Shown here: in pieces, positions 34,601-43,502 of the stretch
Layout of the letters: each line of letters begins with the position of its first letter
How positions within the stretch are numbered: position 1 is the stretch's first letter
Source of the DNA: a bacterium
Lineage (GTDB): Bacteria; Actinomycetota; Acidimicrobiia; Acidimicrobiales; Bin134
Reading direction: 5' to 3'
Assembly: GCA_026705465.1 (NCBI GenBank)
Contig: JAPPAP010000039.1
Coordinates: forward strand, 121,660-185,659
Length of the DNA: 64,000 nucleotides
The notes under the pieces: model-generated
What the model was told of the DNA's origin: nothing
Seen by the model: only the letters and a program-made list of their open reading frames with translations
Database searches by the model: none
Program-made: the position numbers and the translations under genes

Positions 34601-35848
34601 ATGAGCGGGCGAGCCAGGGGCCTGGTCTGGCTGTCGAGCCTGTTGGTGATCTTCGGCGCCATTGCCTTGATCGTGGTCGCCATCGTGGTCGACAAAGACC
34701 ACCCGCTGTCCACCCTGTCGCCGGTCGGCCGCCAAGGACGCGACATCGCTGAGCTCATCAACCCCATTTTCATCGTGGCCGGCGTGGTCTTCTTCCTGGT
34801 TCAAGGAGCGGTACTGGCGTTGTGGTGGCGCTATCGGGTGGCGGGCTCCGAATCTGGTGATGGCGAATTCGGTTACTACGACGACGACGAATTCCCCGAA
34901 CAGACCCACGGCAATAACCGCCTTGAAATCGCCTGGACCATTGTGCCCACCGTGCTGTTGGCCGTCATCTCGGTGTTCACCCTGGTGGCGCTGTTCGCGC
35001 TCGACGATGTGAAGGCCTCCGAAGACGACTTGGTGGTGACGGTGATCGGCCAGCAGTGGTGGTGGGAGTACCAGTACCACCTGGACGGCGACACCTCCAC
35101 CCCGCCCGATTTCGTGACCGCCAACGAACTGGTGATCCCCGTGGGGCAGGACGTTGCCTTGGACATCAAGTCGCGCGACGTGATCCACTCCTTCTGGATT
35201 CCCAAGCTGAACGGCAAACGAGACGCCGTTCCCGGTCGCAGCCACGACTGGGTGATCCAGGCCGAAGAGCCCGGCCGCTTCCGGGGGCAGTGTACGGAGT
35301 TCTGCGGACTGTCCCACGGCTACATGAAGATGGTGGCCGTGGCCCTCCCATCCGACAAGTTCGCCCAGTGGAAAAACAACCAAAGGACTGCGGCGACCGC
35401 CCCAGAGGAAGGCACCGACGAGGCAGCAGGTTGGGAGACCTTTGAAACTCAATGCGCGAGCTGCCACGTCATTGTCGGGCTTACCACCAGAGGTGGGAAG
35501 CCCGACACTTGGCGTATTTACGGCGATGCCAGCGGCGGCGATGCCGGTGGCTATTTGGATGCCGAGACCCTGGTGGCCGGCGCGGCCCCCAACCTGACTC
35601 ACCTGATGACCCGGAGCACGTTTGCCGGGTCGGCGTTCGATCTCTATCTCGACGCCGGCGAAGACATCCCGTATCTCAACCTGGCCGACCGGGGAACGCT
35701 CAACCGGGGCGAACTTGAGGCCTGGATATTCAACGCCCCCGAGCGCAAGCCGGCCGATGCCGATGACCTCCGGGGCATGCCCGCCCGCACCGGACTGAGT
35801 CCGGACGACATCGACAATGTCGTTGCCTTCCTGTCCACCCTCGACTGA
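34601..35848 (+). CDS. ctaC: Cytochrome c oxidase subunit II with fused cytochrome c (CtaC)
   Basis: 415 residues. Three hydrophobic segments lie at about 8-30, 53-75 and 110-133. The CuA domain holds all ligands: His196 (VIHSFW), Cys231, Glu233, Cys235, His239 and Met242 in QCTEFCGLSHGYMKM, with the aromatic patch QQWWWEY before it. From about residue 275 a cytochrome c domain is fused, with CASCH (285-289) and a likely axial Met in RGMPA. It takes electrons from the bc complex and passes them through CuA to CtaD. The fused heme domain makes this a caa3-like enzyme. Confidence 0.94.
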   Translation: MSGRARGLVWLSSLLVIFGAIALIVVAIVVDKDHPLSTLSPVGRQGRDIAELINPIFIVAGVVFFLVQGAVLALWWRYRVAGSESGDGEFGYYDDDEFPEQTHGNNRLEIAWTIVPTVLLAVISVFTLVALFALDDVKASEDDLVVTVIGQQWWWEYQYHLDGDTSTPPDFVTANELVIPVGQDVALDIKSRDVIHSFWIPKLNGKRDAVPGRSHDWVIQAEEPGRFRGQCTEFCGLSHGYMKMVAVALPSDKFAQWKNNQRTAATAPEEGTDEAAGWETFETQCASCHVIVGLTTRGGKPDTWRIYGDASGGDAGGYLDAETLVAGAAPNLTHLMTRSTFAGSAFDLYLDAGEDIPYLNLADRGTLNRGELEAWIFNAPERKPADADDLRGMPARTGLSPDDIDNVVAFLSTLD

Positions 35849-35867
35849 TTGTGATTGCGAAGAGCCG

Positions 35868-37961
35868 ATGACCATCACTGATCGCACTATCACCGCCCCC
35901 GAGGAAACTCTGGCGCTGCCGGCGGGCCCGACCATTGCCCATCGCCCCCTCGGTGTCTTCACCCGACCCCAGGGCAGCGAGGGCTGGACGAGTTGGCTTT
36001 TCACCGTCGACCACAAGCGCATCGGCATTATGTACGGCGCGGCCGCTCTGTTCTTCTTCCTCGTGGGCGGCGCTGAGGCCCTGTTCATCCGCCTCCAGCT
36101 GGCCACCCCCAACGGCTCGGTCATCGGGGCGGGTACCTACAACGGCGTGTTCACCATGCACGGCGTGACCATGGTGTTCCTGGTGATCATGCCCATGGCC
36201 GCAGCCTTTGCCAACTACCTGCTCCCTTTGCAAGTGGGCGCCCGGGATGTGGCTTTCCCGCGCCTGAACGCGTTCAGCTTCTGGTGTTTCTTGGCCGGCG
36301 GCCTCTTGCTCACCTCGTCGGTCCTCATCGGCGGCTGGTTCCAAAACGCCCCTGACGGCGGCTGGTTCGCCTACGCCCCCAACACCGGCCTGCTCTTCTC
36401 ACCCTCCAAGGGGATCGACTTCTACGCCGTCGGCTTGCAGATCCTGGGCGTCGCCTCGCTGGTCAGCGCCATCAACCTGATCGTGACCGTGTTGAATATG
36501 CGAACTAAGGGGATGAGTTTCTTCCGGATGCCGGTTCTCACCTGGATGTTGCTCATCACCCAGTTCCTGCTGCTGTTCGCCCTCCCGGTGATCACCGTGG
36601 CCCTATTCCTGTTGATGTTCGACCGGCTGTGGGATGCCAACTTCTTCAATGTGGAGGCCGGGGCCGACCCGCTGCTGTGGCAGCACCTGTTCTGGATATT
36701 CGGCCACCCCGAGGTGTACATCCTGATATTGCCCGCCTTCGGGATCGTGTCGGAGATCATCCCCACGTTCGCCCGCAAGCCGCTGTTCGGCTACCACTTC
36801 ATGGTTGCCTCCGGCATCGCCATCGGCTTTATGGGATGGGGCGTGTGGGCCCACCACATGTTCACCTCCGGTGTCGGGCCGCTTTCGGTGGCCGCGTTCT
36901 CGGTATCCACCATGTTCATTGCTGTGCCCACCGGGGTGAAGATCCTCAACTGGCTGGCCACCATGTATCGGGGACGGCTGCGATTTACCACCCCCATGCT
37001 CTACGCCGTGGGCGTGGTGTCGATGTTCACCATCGGCGGTTTGTCGGGGGTGACCCACTCCATCGCGCCGTCTGACACTCAGCAGACCGACACCTATTAC
37101 ATCGTGGCCCACTTCCACTATGTGATCTTCGGCGGGGCGCTGCTCGGGCTGTTCGGCGGTTTCTACTTCTGGTGGCCCAAAGCCTTCGGCTACAAGCTCA
37201 GCGAGGCGTGGGGCAAGGCCAGCTTCTGGGTGATGCTCATCGGGTTCAACTTCACGTTCGGCCCCATGCACATCCTCGGCTTGCAGGGCATGTCCCGGCG
37301 CATCGCCACCTATCGGGGCGATGAGGGCTTTGCCTTCTGGAACATGGTGGCCACGATCGGGGCGTTTGTCATCGCTGTCGGGGTGGCCATGTTCTTCTGG
37401 AACGTGTACGTGAGCACTCGAAACTGGCGGCGGGCCGGTCGACCCGATGTGGGCCCCGACCCGTGGGACGCCCGAGGGCTGGAGTGGATGACCGCCTCCC
37501 CGGTGCCCGAGCACAACTTCGACGAGGACATCCAGGTGGACCGCCTCGACCATTTCTGGCATCGCAAGTACGGCGTTGACGAGAACCACCGGGTGGTGAG
37601 GGCCGCTCCCACCTCTGAGGTCGCCCATGACGGCAGCAACACCAACGTTCACCTGCCTTCACCGTCGTACTGGCCCATCGTTCTGGGCGGCGGCATCCTG
37701 CTGGTGGGCTACGGAATCATCTACAACCTGTGGCTGGCCGCCGCCGGGTTGGTGTTCTTGGTGGCGTCCATCTACGGCTGGATTCTGGAGCCGGCCGACG
37801 ATCCCGACGCCGCCGGCCACCACGACGACCACGATGACGGCGACGACCACGGCGACCCCGACAGCAACGGCGGGCCCAGCGGTAACGGTGAGTCGGCCTC
37901 GGCGGAGGAGCCCGAGAGCGAGTCGGCCGAGACCGAGGAGGAGGCTGCGACCATTGGCTGA
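35868..37961 (+). CDS. ctaD: Cytochrome c oxidase subunit I (CtaD), A1 type
   Basis: 697 residues from ATG 35868, 19 bases after ctaC; a start at 35817 would overlap ctaC. All ligands are kept: His98 and His417 for heme a, His415 for heme a3, and His280, His329 and His330 for CuB, with the cross-linked Tyr284. Glu282 in GHPEVY and the Asp in ARDVAFPRLN mark the D-channel of A1 enzymes. The protein is longer than usual: after residue 600 come two additional hydrophobic segments and an acidic His/Asp/Glu/Ser-rich tail of about 60 residues. It reduces O2 to water and pumps protons. Confidence 0.95.
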   Translation: MTITDRTITAPEETLALPAGPTIAHRPLGVFTRPQGSEGWTSWLFTVDHKRIGIMYGAAALFFFLVGGAEALFIRLQLATPNGSVIGAGTYNGVFTMHGVTMVFLVIMPMAAAFANYLLPLQVGARDVAFPRLNAFSFWCFLAGGLLLTSSVLIGGWFQNAPDGGWFAYAPNTGLLFSPSKGIDFYAVGLQILGVASLVSAINLIVTVLNMRTKGMSFFRMPVLTWMLLITQFLLLFALPVITVALFLLMFDRLWDANFFNVEAGADPLLWQHLFWIFGHPEVYILILPAFGIVSEIIPTFARKPLFGYHFMVASGIAIGFMGWGVWAHHMFTSGVGPLSVAAFSVSTMFIAVPTGVKILNWLATMYRGRLRFTTPMLYAVGVVSMFTIGGLSGVTHSIAPSDTQQTDTYYIVAHFHYVIFGGALLGLFGGFYFWWPKAFGYKLSEAWGKASFWVMLIGFNFTFGPMHILGLQGMSRRIATYRGDEGFAFWNMVATIGAFVIAVGVAMFFWNVYVSTRNWRRAGRPDVGPDPWDARGLEWMTASPVPEHNFDEDIQVDRLDHFWHRKYGVDENHRVVRAAPTSEVAHDGSNTNVHLPSPSYWPIVLGGGILLVGYGIIYNLWLAAAGLVFLVASIYGWILEPADDPDAAGHHDDHDDGDDHGDPDSNGGPSGNGESASAEEPESESAETEEEAATIG

Positions 37962-37965
37962 CACC

Positions 37966-38583
37966 ATGACCTCCGAAACGACGGCCGCCGAGGCAGCCAC
38001 CCACGCCGAGGGGCACCACACCAGCACCGGCATCTCCAACGAGAAGCTGGCCATGTGGGTGTTCCTGGGCTCGGAGTGCCTGCTGTTCGGTGGGCTCATC
38101 TCCACCTACATGTTCAACAAGGGCCGCATCGGCCCCGACGATGTCGGTCCCGACGACGTGTTCGACATCCCGTTCACGTCGGTTAGCTCTTTCGTGCTGC
38201 TGATGAGCTCACTGACCATGGTGTTCGCGGTGTCGTCAATCGCCCGGGGCGATCTGCGGGGCAACCGCATCTGGCTGGCCACCACTGCGGCGCTGGGCGC
38301 TACCTTCGTGGCCGGGCAGGTGTACGAGTTCACCGCCTTCTACAGCGAGGGTCTCGGGTTCACCACCAACCTGTTCGGGTCGGCCTTCTACGCCCTGACC
38401 GGATTCCACGGCGCTCACGTCACCATAGGCATCATCATGCTGATGTCGCTGTACGTGATGTCGGTGCGGGGCAACCTCGGCCCGGAGCGGGCCGAGACCG
38501 TGGAAATCATCGGCTTGTACTGGCACTTTGTTGACATCGTCTGGATCGTGATCTTCACGATCGTGTACCTCTTCCCGCAGTAG
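37966..38583 (+). CDS. ctaE: Cytochrome c oxidase subunit III (CtaE)
   Basis: 205 residues from ATG 37966, 4 bases after the ctaD stop; an alternative TTG at 37954 overlaps ctaD. Five membrane helices with the conserved GFHGAHVTIGI and YWHFVDIVWIVIF, where His and Asp bind lipid/stabilise the subunit. GSECLLFGG in helix 1 carries the conserved Glu. It is the ligand-complete counterpart of the divergent COX3-like gene at the head of the cluster. Confidence 0.94.
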   Translation: MTSETTAAEAATHAEGHHTSTGISNEKLAMWVFLGSECLLFGGLISTYMFNKGRIGPDDVGPDDVFDIPFTSVSSFVLLMSSLTMVFAVSSIARGDLRGNRIWLATTAALGATFVAGQVYEFTAFYSEGLGFTTNLFGSAFYALTGFHGAHVTIGIIMLMSLYVMSVRGNLGPERAETVEIIGLYWHFVDIVWIVIFTIVYLFPQ

Positions 38584-38591
38584 GACCCGCT

Positions 38592-38924
38592 ATGGCCACC
38601 GTCACCCCCGATTCTCCTGACACGGCCCACGCCGCCGACGAGCACGCCCACCCATCGAACTGGCTTTACGTCAAGGTGGCCATCTACCTCGCATTGCTCA
38701 CCGCGTTCGAGGTGTTCACCTATTTCGAGACGGTGCACGGGTGGGGCGACACCGCCATCATCATCATGCTCGTGATCATGATGCTGCTGAAGTTCTTCTT
38801 GGTGGTGGCCTTCTTCATGCACCTGAAGTTCGACTCCCCTATCTTCTGGCGATTATTTGTCTTCGGTCTGATCTTGGCCATGGCGGTGTACATGGTCATG
38901 TTGACCGCGTTCCGCTTCTGGTAG
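38592..38924 (+). CDS. Cytochrome c oxidase subunit IV-like small membrane protein
   Basis: 110 residues with three membrane helices. YVKVAIYLALLTAFEVFTYF and KFFLVVAFFMHLKFD are the hallmark pieces of the prokaryotic COX4 family (PF03626, CyoD/CtaF-like). It is thought to stabilise the oxidase core. It lies 8 bases after ctaE and 14 before ctaG. Confidence 0.9.
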   Translation: MATVTPDSPDTAHAADEHAHPSNWLYVKVAIYLALLTAFEVFTYFETVHGWGDTAIIIMLVIMMLLKFFLVVAFFMHLKFDSPIFWRLFVFGLILAMAVYMVMLTAFRFW

Positions 38925-38938
38925 ACGGACTGGCCGTC

Positions 38939-39850
38939 GTGGTCTTCGCGGCCGACACCGACATCTGGCGGTACCAGCCCCACGCCGAGGTGTGGATCAT
39001 CCTGCTGGCCGCCATTGCCATGGCCTGGTATGCGGCCCGGATTATCGCCCCCAAAGCCGCTCCGGCCGGCGAAGCCCCGTTCGCCCGCTACCACAAGCTG
39101 GCCTTCGTCGGGGCCATGGTTTTGCTGTGGGTGGCTAGCGACTGGCCCATGCACGACATCTCCGAGGAATACCTGTATTCGGTCCACATGATTCAGCACC
39201 TGCTGATAACCCTGGTGGTGCCCCCGCTGTTGTGGGTCGCCATTCCCGAATGGCTGGCCCGGCTGGCGCTGAGCGGCGATGGCAGTGTCGGCGCGTGGGT
39301 TGGGCGTTTGGCCCGGCCGGTCGCTGCCGGGTTGCTGTTCAACTTCATGGTGGCGGTGAGCCACATTCCCTGGGTGGTCAACACGTCGGTGGATAGCGGC
39401 GCCCTGCACTACTTCGTCCACCTGCTGTTGTTCGCCTCCGCCATGTTGATGTGGCTGCCGGTGTGCGGTCCGATACGCGAATTGCATATGCAGGAGCCGG
39501 GCAAGATGGTCTACTTGTTCTTGATGTCGGTGGTGCCCACAGTGCCCGGTGGATTCTTGACCTTTGCCCAAGGGGCGGTCTACAGCGCCTACGACCACGA
39601 CGTCCGCTTGTGGGGCATCGGCCTCCAGGCCGACCAGCAGGCTGCCGGTTTGATTATGAAGCTGCTGGGCGGCATGTACCTGTGGACGTGGATCGGGGTG
39701 CTCTTCTTCCGCTGGGCTGGCAAACAGCAGCGGGCCAATTCCCAAATGCGGGTAGTGACCACCGTTCCGTCGGGGCCCATTGCCGCAGATACCCGGGTGT
39801 CGGTCACTTCCGGTTCTAACGGCTCCAACTCCACCAATGGGTCTCGATGA
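38939..39850 (+). CDS. ctaG: Caa3-type oxidase assembly factor, CtaG family
   Basis: 303 residues from GTG 38939, the first start after the subunit IV stop. Seven or more helices and the family segments DWPMHDISEEYLYSVHMIQHLL and HYFVHLLLFASAMLMWLPVCG, with conserved histidines likely to bind copper, identify the caa3_CtaG family (PF09678). It is needed for copper insertion or assembly of the oxidase. The C-terminus is a Ser/Thr/Asn-rich soluble tail. Its stop overlaps the serS start (ATGA). Confidence 0.88.
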   Translation: MVFAADTDIWRYQPHAEVWIILLAAIAMAWYAARIIAPKAAPAGEAPFARYHKLAFVGAMVLLWVASDWPMHDISEEYLYSVHMIQHLLITLVVPPLLWVAIPEWLARLALSGDGSVGAWVGRLARPVAAGLLFNFMVAVSHIPWVVNTSVDSGALHYFVHLLLFASAMLMWLPVCGPIRELHMQEPGKMVYLFLMSVVPTVPGGFLTFAQGAVYSAYDHDVRLWGIGLQADQQAAGLIMKLLGGMYLWTWIGVLFFRWAGKQQRANSQMRVVTTVPSGPIAADTRVSVTSGSNGSNSTNGSR

Positions 39851-41121
39851 TTGATCTGCGCCTGGTGCGCAACGACTACGACGCGGTAGCGGCGGCGATG
39901 GCCCGTCGGCGGATCGACCTGTCGGAGCTTAAGCAGGTTGCTGCGCTCGATGAGCGCCATCGCCATCTCACTACTCGACGGGATGAAGCGCGCCACGAGG
40001 TCAAGGAGCTGTCCCAAGAGGTCGGCCAGCTCAAGCGAGACGGGCGCGACGACGAGGCCGATGGTCTCTTTGTGATCAGCCGCACGCGGGGTGAGCAAGC
40101 AAAGACGCTGGCGGCCGAGGCCGACGCGGTGGCCGCCGAAATCCACGAACTGCTGCTGCACATTCCCAACCTGCCCGCCGCCGATGCCCCCGAAGGCGCC
40201 GATGAGAGCGAAAACCCGGTCTTGCGAGTGCAGAACTTCGATCCCGATTCCTACGGCCAGCACCAGCGGGTGCCCCACTGGGAATTTGCGGTGGAAGCTG
40301 GCTGGTTGGACATGGAGCGGGCGGCCAAGCTGTCGGGGTCCATGTTCGCCATGCTCCGGGGTCCGGGGGCTTCTTTGGCCCGGGCCATGGTCCAATTCGG
40401 GCTCGACCGCAACGCCGACCGCTACGAGGAGATCCGCCCGCCCACCCTGGTTCACAGCGAGGTCATGGTGAGCACCGGCCAGCTCCCTAAGTTTGCCGAT
40501 GACGCCTACTGGCTGGAGCGAGACGACCTGTGGGCCATCCCCACCGCCGAGGTGCCCCTCACCTCGCTGGCTTCTGGCGAGATCCTGGATGAGGCCGACC
40601 TGCCCATGAGGATGATGGCCTACACCCCCTGTTATCGCCGGGAGGCCGGGGCCGCGGGCCGTGACACTCGAGGCCTACTGAGGGTTCACGAGTTCGACAA
40701 GGTGGAGATCTTGGCCTACGCCACTCCTGAGCAGGCACCTGCCATTCATGCCGAGATTTTGGAACGGGCCGAAGCCGCGGTGGCTGATCTGGGCTTGGCC
40801 TATCGCATCGTGGACATCTGCACCGGCGATTTGGGCCAGGCCCACCACCGGTCGTGGGATGTGGAGGTCTACGCCCCCGGTGCCGACCAGTGGCTGGAGG
40901 TGTCGTCGGTTTCCTGGTATTCCGACTACCAGGCTCGGCGGGCCAACCTGCGCTACCGGCCCGAGGGGGAAAAGGGCACCCGCATCCTCCACACCCTCAA
41001 CGGCTCGGCACTGGCTGTTCCCCGGGTGTGGGCCGCCCTAGTGGAGACTCACCGCCAGCCCGACGGCTCGGTGTTCATCCCCGAACCCCTTCGCCCTTAC
41101 CTCGGCCGCGACATCCTCTGA
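39847..41121 (+). CDS. serS: Seryl-tRNA synthetase
   Basis: 424 residues, the normal length. Residues 1-110 form the antiparallel coiled-coil arm that grips the tRNA-Ser extra arm (LRLVRNDYDAVAAAMARR, then heptads). The class II core has motif 2 as YRREAGAAGRDTRGLLRVHEFDKVE and motif 3 as GSALAVPRVWAALVE. It charges tRNA-Ser with serine. It is translationally coupled to ctaG, so a housekeeping gene is tied to the oxidase operon; no T-box leader is present. Confidence 0.96.
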   Translation: MIDLRLVRNDYDAVAAAMARRRIDLSELKQVAALDERHRHLTTRRDEARHEVKELSQEVGQLKRDGRDDEADGLFVISRTRGEQAKTLAAEADAVAAEIHELLLHIPNLPAADAPEGADESENPVLRVQNFDPDSYGQHQRVPHWEFAVEAGWLDMERAAKLSGSMFAMLRGPGASLARAMVQFGLDRNADRYEEIRPPTLVHSEVMVSTGQLPKFADDAYWLERDDLWAIPTAEVPLTSLASGEILDEADLPMRMMAYTPCYRREAGAAGRDTRGLLRVHEFDKVEILAYATPEQAPAIHAEILERAEAAVADLGLAYRIVDICTGDLGQAHHRSWDVEVYAPGADQWLEVSSVSWYSDYQARRANLRYRPEGEKGTRILHTLNGSALAVPRVWAALVETHRQPDGSVFIPEPLRPYLGRDIL

Positions 41122-41127
41122 ATCTGC

Positions 41128-41451
41128 TCAGCTGGATATCGCCAATCCGCCGGAAGCGGCGGCGAGGCCGAGGGTGAGGCTGGCGGCGACATATGCGATG
41201 GCCCGGGTGCGGCCTAAGGATGTCAGCTCGACTGCGAGGGTGGACAGCGTGGTCAGCGACCCCAGGCCCCCGACGCCTACGGCGGTCATTGCCGGGTTGC
41301 CAGCCCCGACCAGCAGGCCTAGCGCGAAGCTGCCGAGCACGTTCACTCCTAGGGTGCCCCACGGCCACGTCGGCGAGTTGAAGCGCTGAGCGGTGGCAGC
41401 CCGAAGGAGGGTTCCGGCCACGGCCAGCACCACGAAACCGAGGGCGGTCAC
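41128..41451 (-). CDS. crcB: Fluoride channel subunit CrcB/Fluc (first-type, divergent)
   Basis: 107 residues, four helices. The family core is GTLGVNVLGSFALGLL (conserved Asn) and GGLGSLTTLSTLAVE. In well-studied Fluc proteins the second motif is TTFSTF, whose two phenylalanines line the fluoride path; here both are leucine (TTLSTL). As the downstream member of a crcB pair it probably forms a heterodimer, with one pore wall supplied by the partner. GTG start overlaps the partner's stop (GTGA). Confidence 0.88.
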   Translation of the reverse strand: MTALGFVVLAVAGTLLRAATAQRFNSPTWPWGTLGVNVLGSFALGLLVGAGNPAMTAVGVGGLGSLTTLSTLAVELTSLGRTRAIAYVAASLTLGLAAASGGLAISS

Positions 41452-41840
41452 TGGGCTTCCTTCAACTGGACTGTCCGCAGTGCAGCGCCAACCAACGCCA
41501 GTGCCACCCCGCCCGCTACCGAAGCGGCTAGATAGCCGACGGCAAATCCCCAGTCGCCGTCGCGGGCCATATCAGCCACGTCCACGGTCAGGGCTGAGAA
41601 GGTGGTCAGGCTGCCACAGAAGCCGGTTCCCAGTCCGAGGCTCATCGGCAGGTGGGCCCGGGCCGACCATGCGGCCGCGGCCAGGTATCCGAGCACAAGG
41701 CAGCCGAACAGATTGACGGTCAGCACCCCCCACGGCCAAGTGTCGGTGGAGGGCAATACCTCGACCAATCCCCAGCGCGCTCCTGCCCCGGCTAGCCCGC
41801 CGAGTCCGATCGCCGCTGCGGCTTTCGGTGTTAACGACAA
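41448..41840 (-). CDS. crcB: Fluoride channel subunit CrcB/Fluc (second-type)
   Basis: 130 residues with four helices, GVLTVNLFGCLVLGYL and GFCGSLTTFSALTVD. One of the two channel phenylalanines is kept (TTFSAL). The start is TTG at 41840, one base after the ccdA stop, so it belongs to the whiB7-tlpA-ccdA unit. Tandem different CrcB subunits form antiparallel heterodimers that export fluoride passively. No fluoride riboswitch is visible before it. Confidence 0.87.
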   Translation of the reverse strand: MSLTPKAAAAIGLGGLAGAGARWGLVEVLPSTDTWPWGVLTVNLFGCLVLGYLAAAAWSARAHLPMSLGLGTGFCGSLTTFSALTVDVADMARDGDWGFAVGYLAASVAGGVALALVGAALRTVQLKEAQ

Positions 41841-41841
41841 G

Positions 41842-42969
41842 CTATGGGCTCACACTTTCGGGCACCGGATCTTCAGCGCGGCGCCCAGACCGCAACCGCA
41901 CCCACAGCACCAGGGCCACCAACAGCGCGGCCAATGCCTCCCAGAGCACTGGCCAGCGAGCGGGGTCGGCGAACCAGTTGCCCACTCGCTCGGGGATGTC
42001 GGCGATGGTTCGCAGAATCGGCAGCACCAAGAGATCACCCTGATATTGGAATGCTTCCGATAACACGTAGCCCACCGCCACGATGGCGGAGACGACGAAG
42101 AGGTGGGGTTGGGGGATTCTGCGGCGGAACGCCCAAAGCAGCAGGGCCAGCACCACAAATGCAGTGGCCAGACCGAAGCGGTTACCGCCTACGTCGATGA
42201 TCCAATTTTCCAGTCGGACCGACACCCGATTGGAGGCCTCCACAAACGGGTTGTTGGCCTCGAAGTCGTCGCGCAATAGAACCTGGACCTCCCACCAGCC
42301 GTAGAAGCCCAACACCACGCCAGCGACTACCAAGAAGCCACCCGAGATCTTGTTTATGTGGGGGAGCAGACGGCGCATGTGGGCGGTGACCCCGGAGCGT
42401 CCCATTGCCACTGCCAAAGTCAAGAAGGTGATGACCAGCCCCATCCCCAGCGCGTAGGCCAAGAACCGCAGGGTTCCCTCCCACACCCCGTCGGTGCTGA
42501 ACGAACCGCTCACGCTGCCGAAGAACACCGGGCTGGCGCATCCCAGCGACACCACTGCATAGGAGACCCCGAACAAGAACATGGAGACCAGGCCTTGGCT
42601 ATCGCCTCCCTTGGACAATCGAGGCACGGAGATCTTGGGCTCGAACCCGGCCAACATGGCGATACCCAGCACCACCATGAGTCCGCTGATCACCAGGGTG
42701 ATCCATGGGCCTCGGTCGGCGATGGTGGAGGTGGTGATCAGCGACGAGGTGAGCGCCCCGATAATGCCGAAGAAGGCCACGAACCCGGCGGTGAGGGTGA
42801 GTCCGACCTTCAGCCCGCGAAGCACGTTTCGACCGGTGTCAGTGGCCTGGTCGTCGCCGCCGATGCCCAAAAAGTAGGCCAGATAGGCCGGGAGCATGGC
42901 GAAACCACACGGATTGACCGCGGCGACCAGACCGGCTCCGAAAGGAACCGTGAGATCGAGGTCGAACAC
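41842..42969 (-). CDS. CcdA/DsbD-type cytochrome c biogenesis membrane protein
   Basis: 375 residues. The first half is a CcdA transmembrane domain: NPCGFAMLPAYLAYF near residue 19 and LGCASPVFFGS near 160 give the cysteine pair that shuttles reducing power across the membrane. Six helices match CcdA; the C-terminal about 130 residues add further membrane helices and a periplasmic loop (RDDFEANNPFVEASNR). It sits 10 bases after a TlpA-like thioredoxin gene, its natural electron acceptor, and should support reduction of apocytochrome c cysteines. Confidence 0.88.
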   Translation of the reverse strand: MFDLDLTVPFGAGLVAAVNPCGFAMLPAYLAYFLGIGGDDQATDTGRNVLRGLKVGLTLTAGFVAFFGIIGALTSSLITTSTIADRGPWITLVISGLMVVLGIAMLAGFEPKISVPRLSKGGDSQGLVSMFLFGVSYAVVSLGCASPVFFGSVSGSFSTDGVWEGTLRFLAYALGMGLVITFLTLAVAMGRSGVTAHMRRLLPHINKISGGFLVVAGVVLGFYGWWEVQVLLRDDFEANNPFVEASNRVSVRLENWIIDVGGNRFGLATAFVVLALLLWAFRRRIPQPHLFVVSAIVAVGYVLSEAFQYQGDLLVLPILRTIADIPERVGNWFADPARWPVLWEALAALLVALVLWVRLRSGRRAEDPVPESVSP

Positions 42970-42979
42970 AACCTGAAGG

Positions 42980-43486
42980 TTACGGGGTCAGATGCGTGTT
43001 TATGTGTTCGGTGATCTGGTTGGCGGTGAGGCCGCCGGTGTGCTGATAGACGACCTCGCCGTCGGGGGCGATGAACAACGTGGTGGGCATGCCCAGAATC
43101 TCATAGGCATTCCCGATGGCCGAGCCCGGGTCCACCCCCGTGGCATAGGTCACCCCGGTGTCGGCCACGATTTCTCGGGCTCTGGTGGGGGTGTCGTTCA
43201 CAGCGAGGCCGACGATGGCGATGTCGGGCCGCTGTTGTTGGATGGATTCGAGGGCCGGCATCTCCGTTATGCACGGTGTACACCACGAGGCGAAAAAGTT
43301 GAGCACAACCGGACGGTCGAGGAAGGCACCCACCGTGGTGGTGCCGCCATCCAGCAACTCGAACTCGATGTCGGTGGCTTGGACGTCGTCGCCGGCTCCC
43401 GATCCACAGGAGCCGGCGACGACGGCGATCAGCGCCGAGGCGGCGATTAGCGCGGCCGCGGTCAGCGGCCGACGCCGTCCGGCCAT
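42980..43486 (-). CDS. TlpA/ResA-like membrane-bound thioredoxin
   Basis: 168 residues from ATG 43486, 16 bases after whiB7; a GTG at 43525 would overlap whiB7. The N-terminus is a lipoprotein signal ending in VVAGSC. The thioredoxin fold follows with the active site FFASWCTPC near residue 73 and the cis-proline GMPTTLFI. It should reduce disulfides outside the membrane, such as in apocytochrome c, using electrons from the CcdA protein encoded next. Confidence 0.88.
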   Translation of the reverse strand: MAGRRRPLTAAALIAASALIAVVAGSCGSGAGDDVQATDIEFELLDGGTTTVGAFLDRPVVLNFFASWCTPCITEMPALESIQQQRPDIAIVGLAVNDTPTRAREIVADTGVTYATGVDPGSAIGNAYEILGMPTTLFIAPDGEVVYQHTGGLTANQITEHINTHLTP

Positions 43487-43502
43487 CAGGCCAAATCGAC
43501 CA

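Noticed and set aside
36603..37652. 349-codon minus-strand frame opposite ctaD
   Set aside because: ctaD carries every catalytic residue; the opposite frame is a codon-bias effect.
39700..39846. T-box or other leader before serS
   Set aside because: The serS start overlaps the ctaG stop; this region encodes the ctaG C-terminus.
41841..41860. Fluoride riboswitch before crcB
   Set aside because: Only one base separates ccdA and crcB, so there is no room for the aptamer, and none is seen before whiB7.
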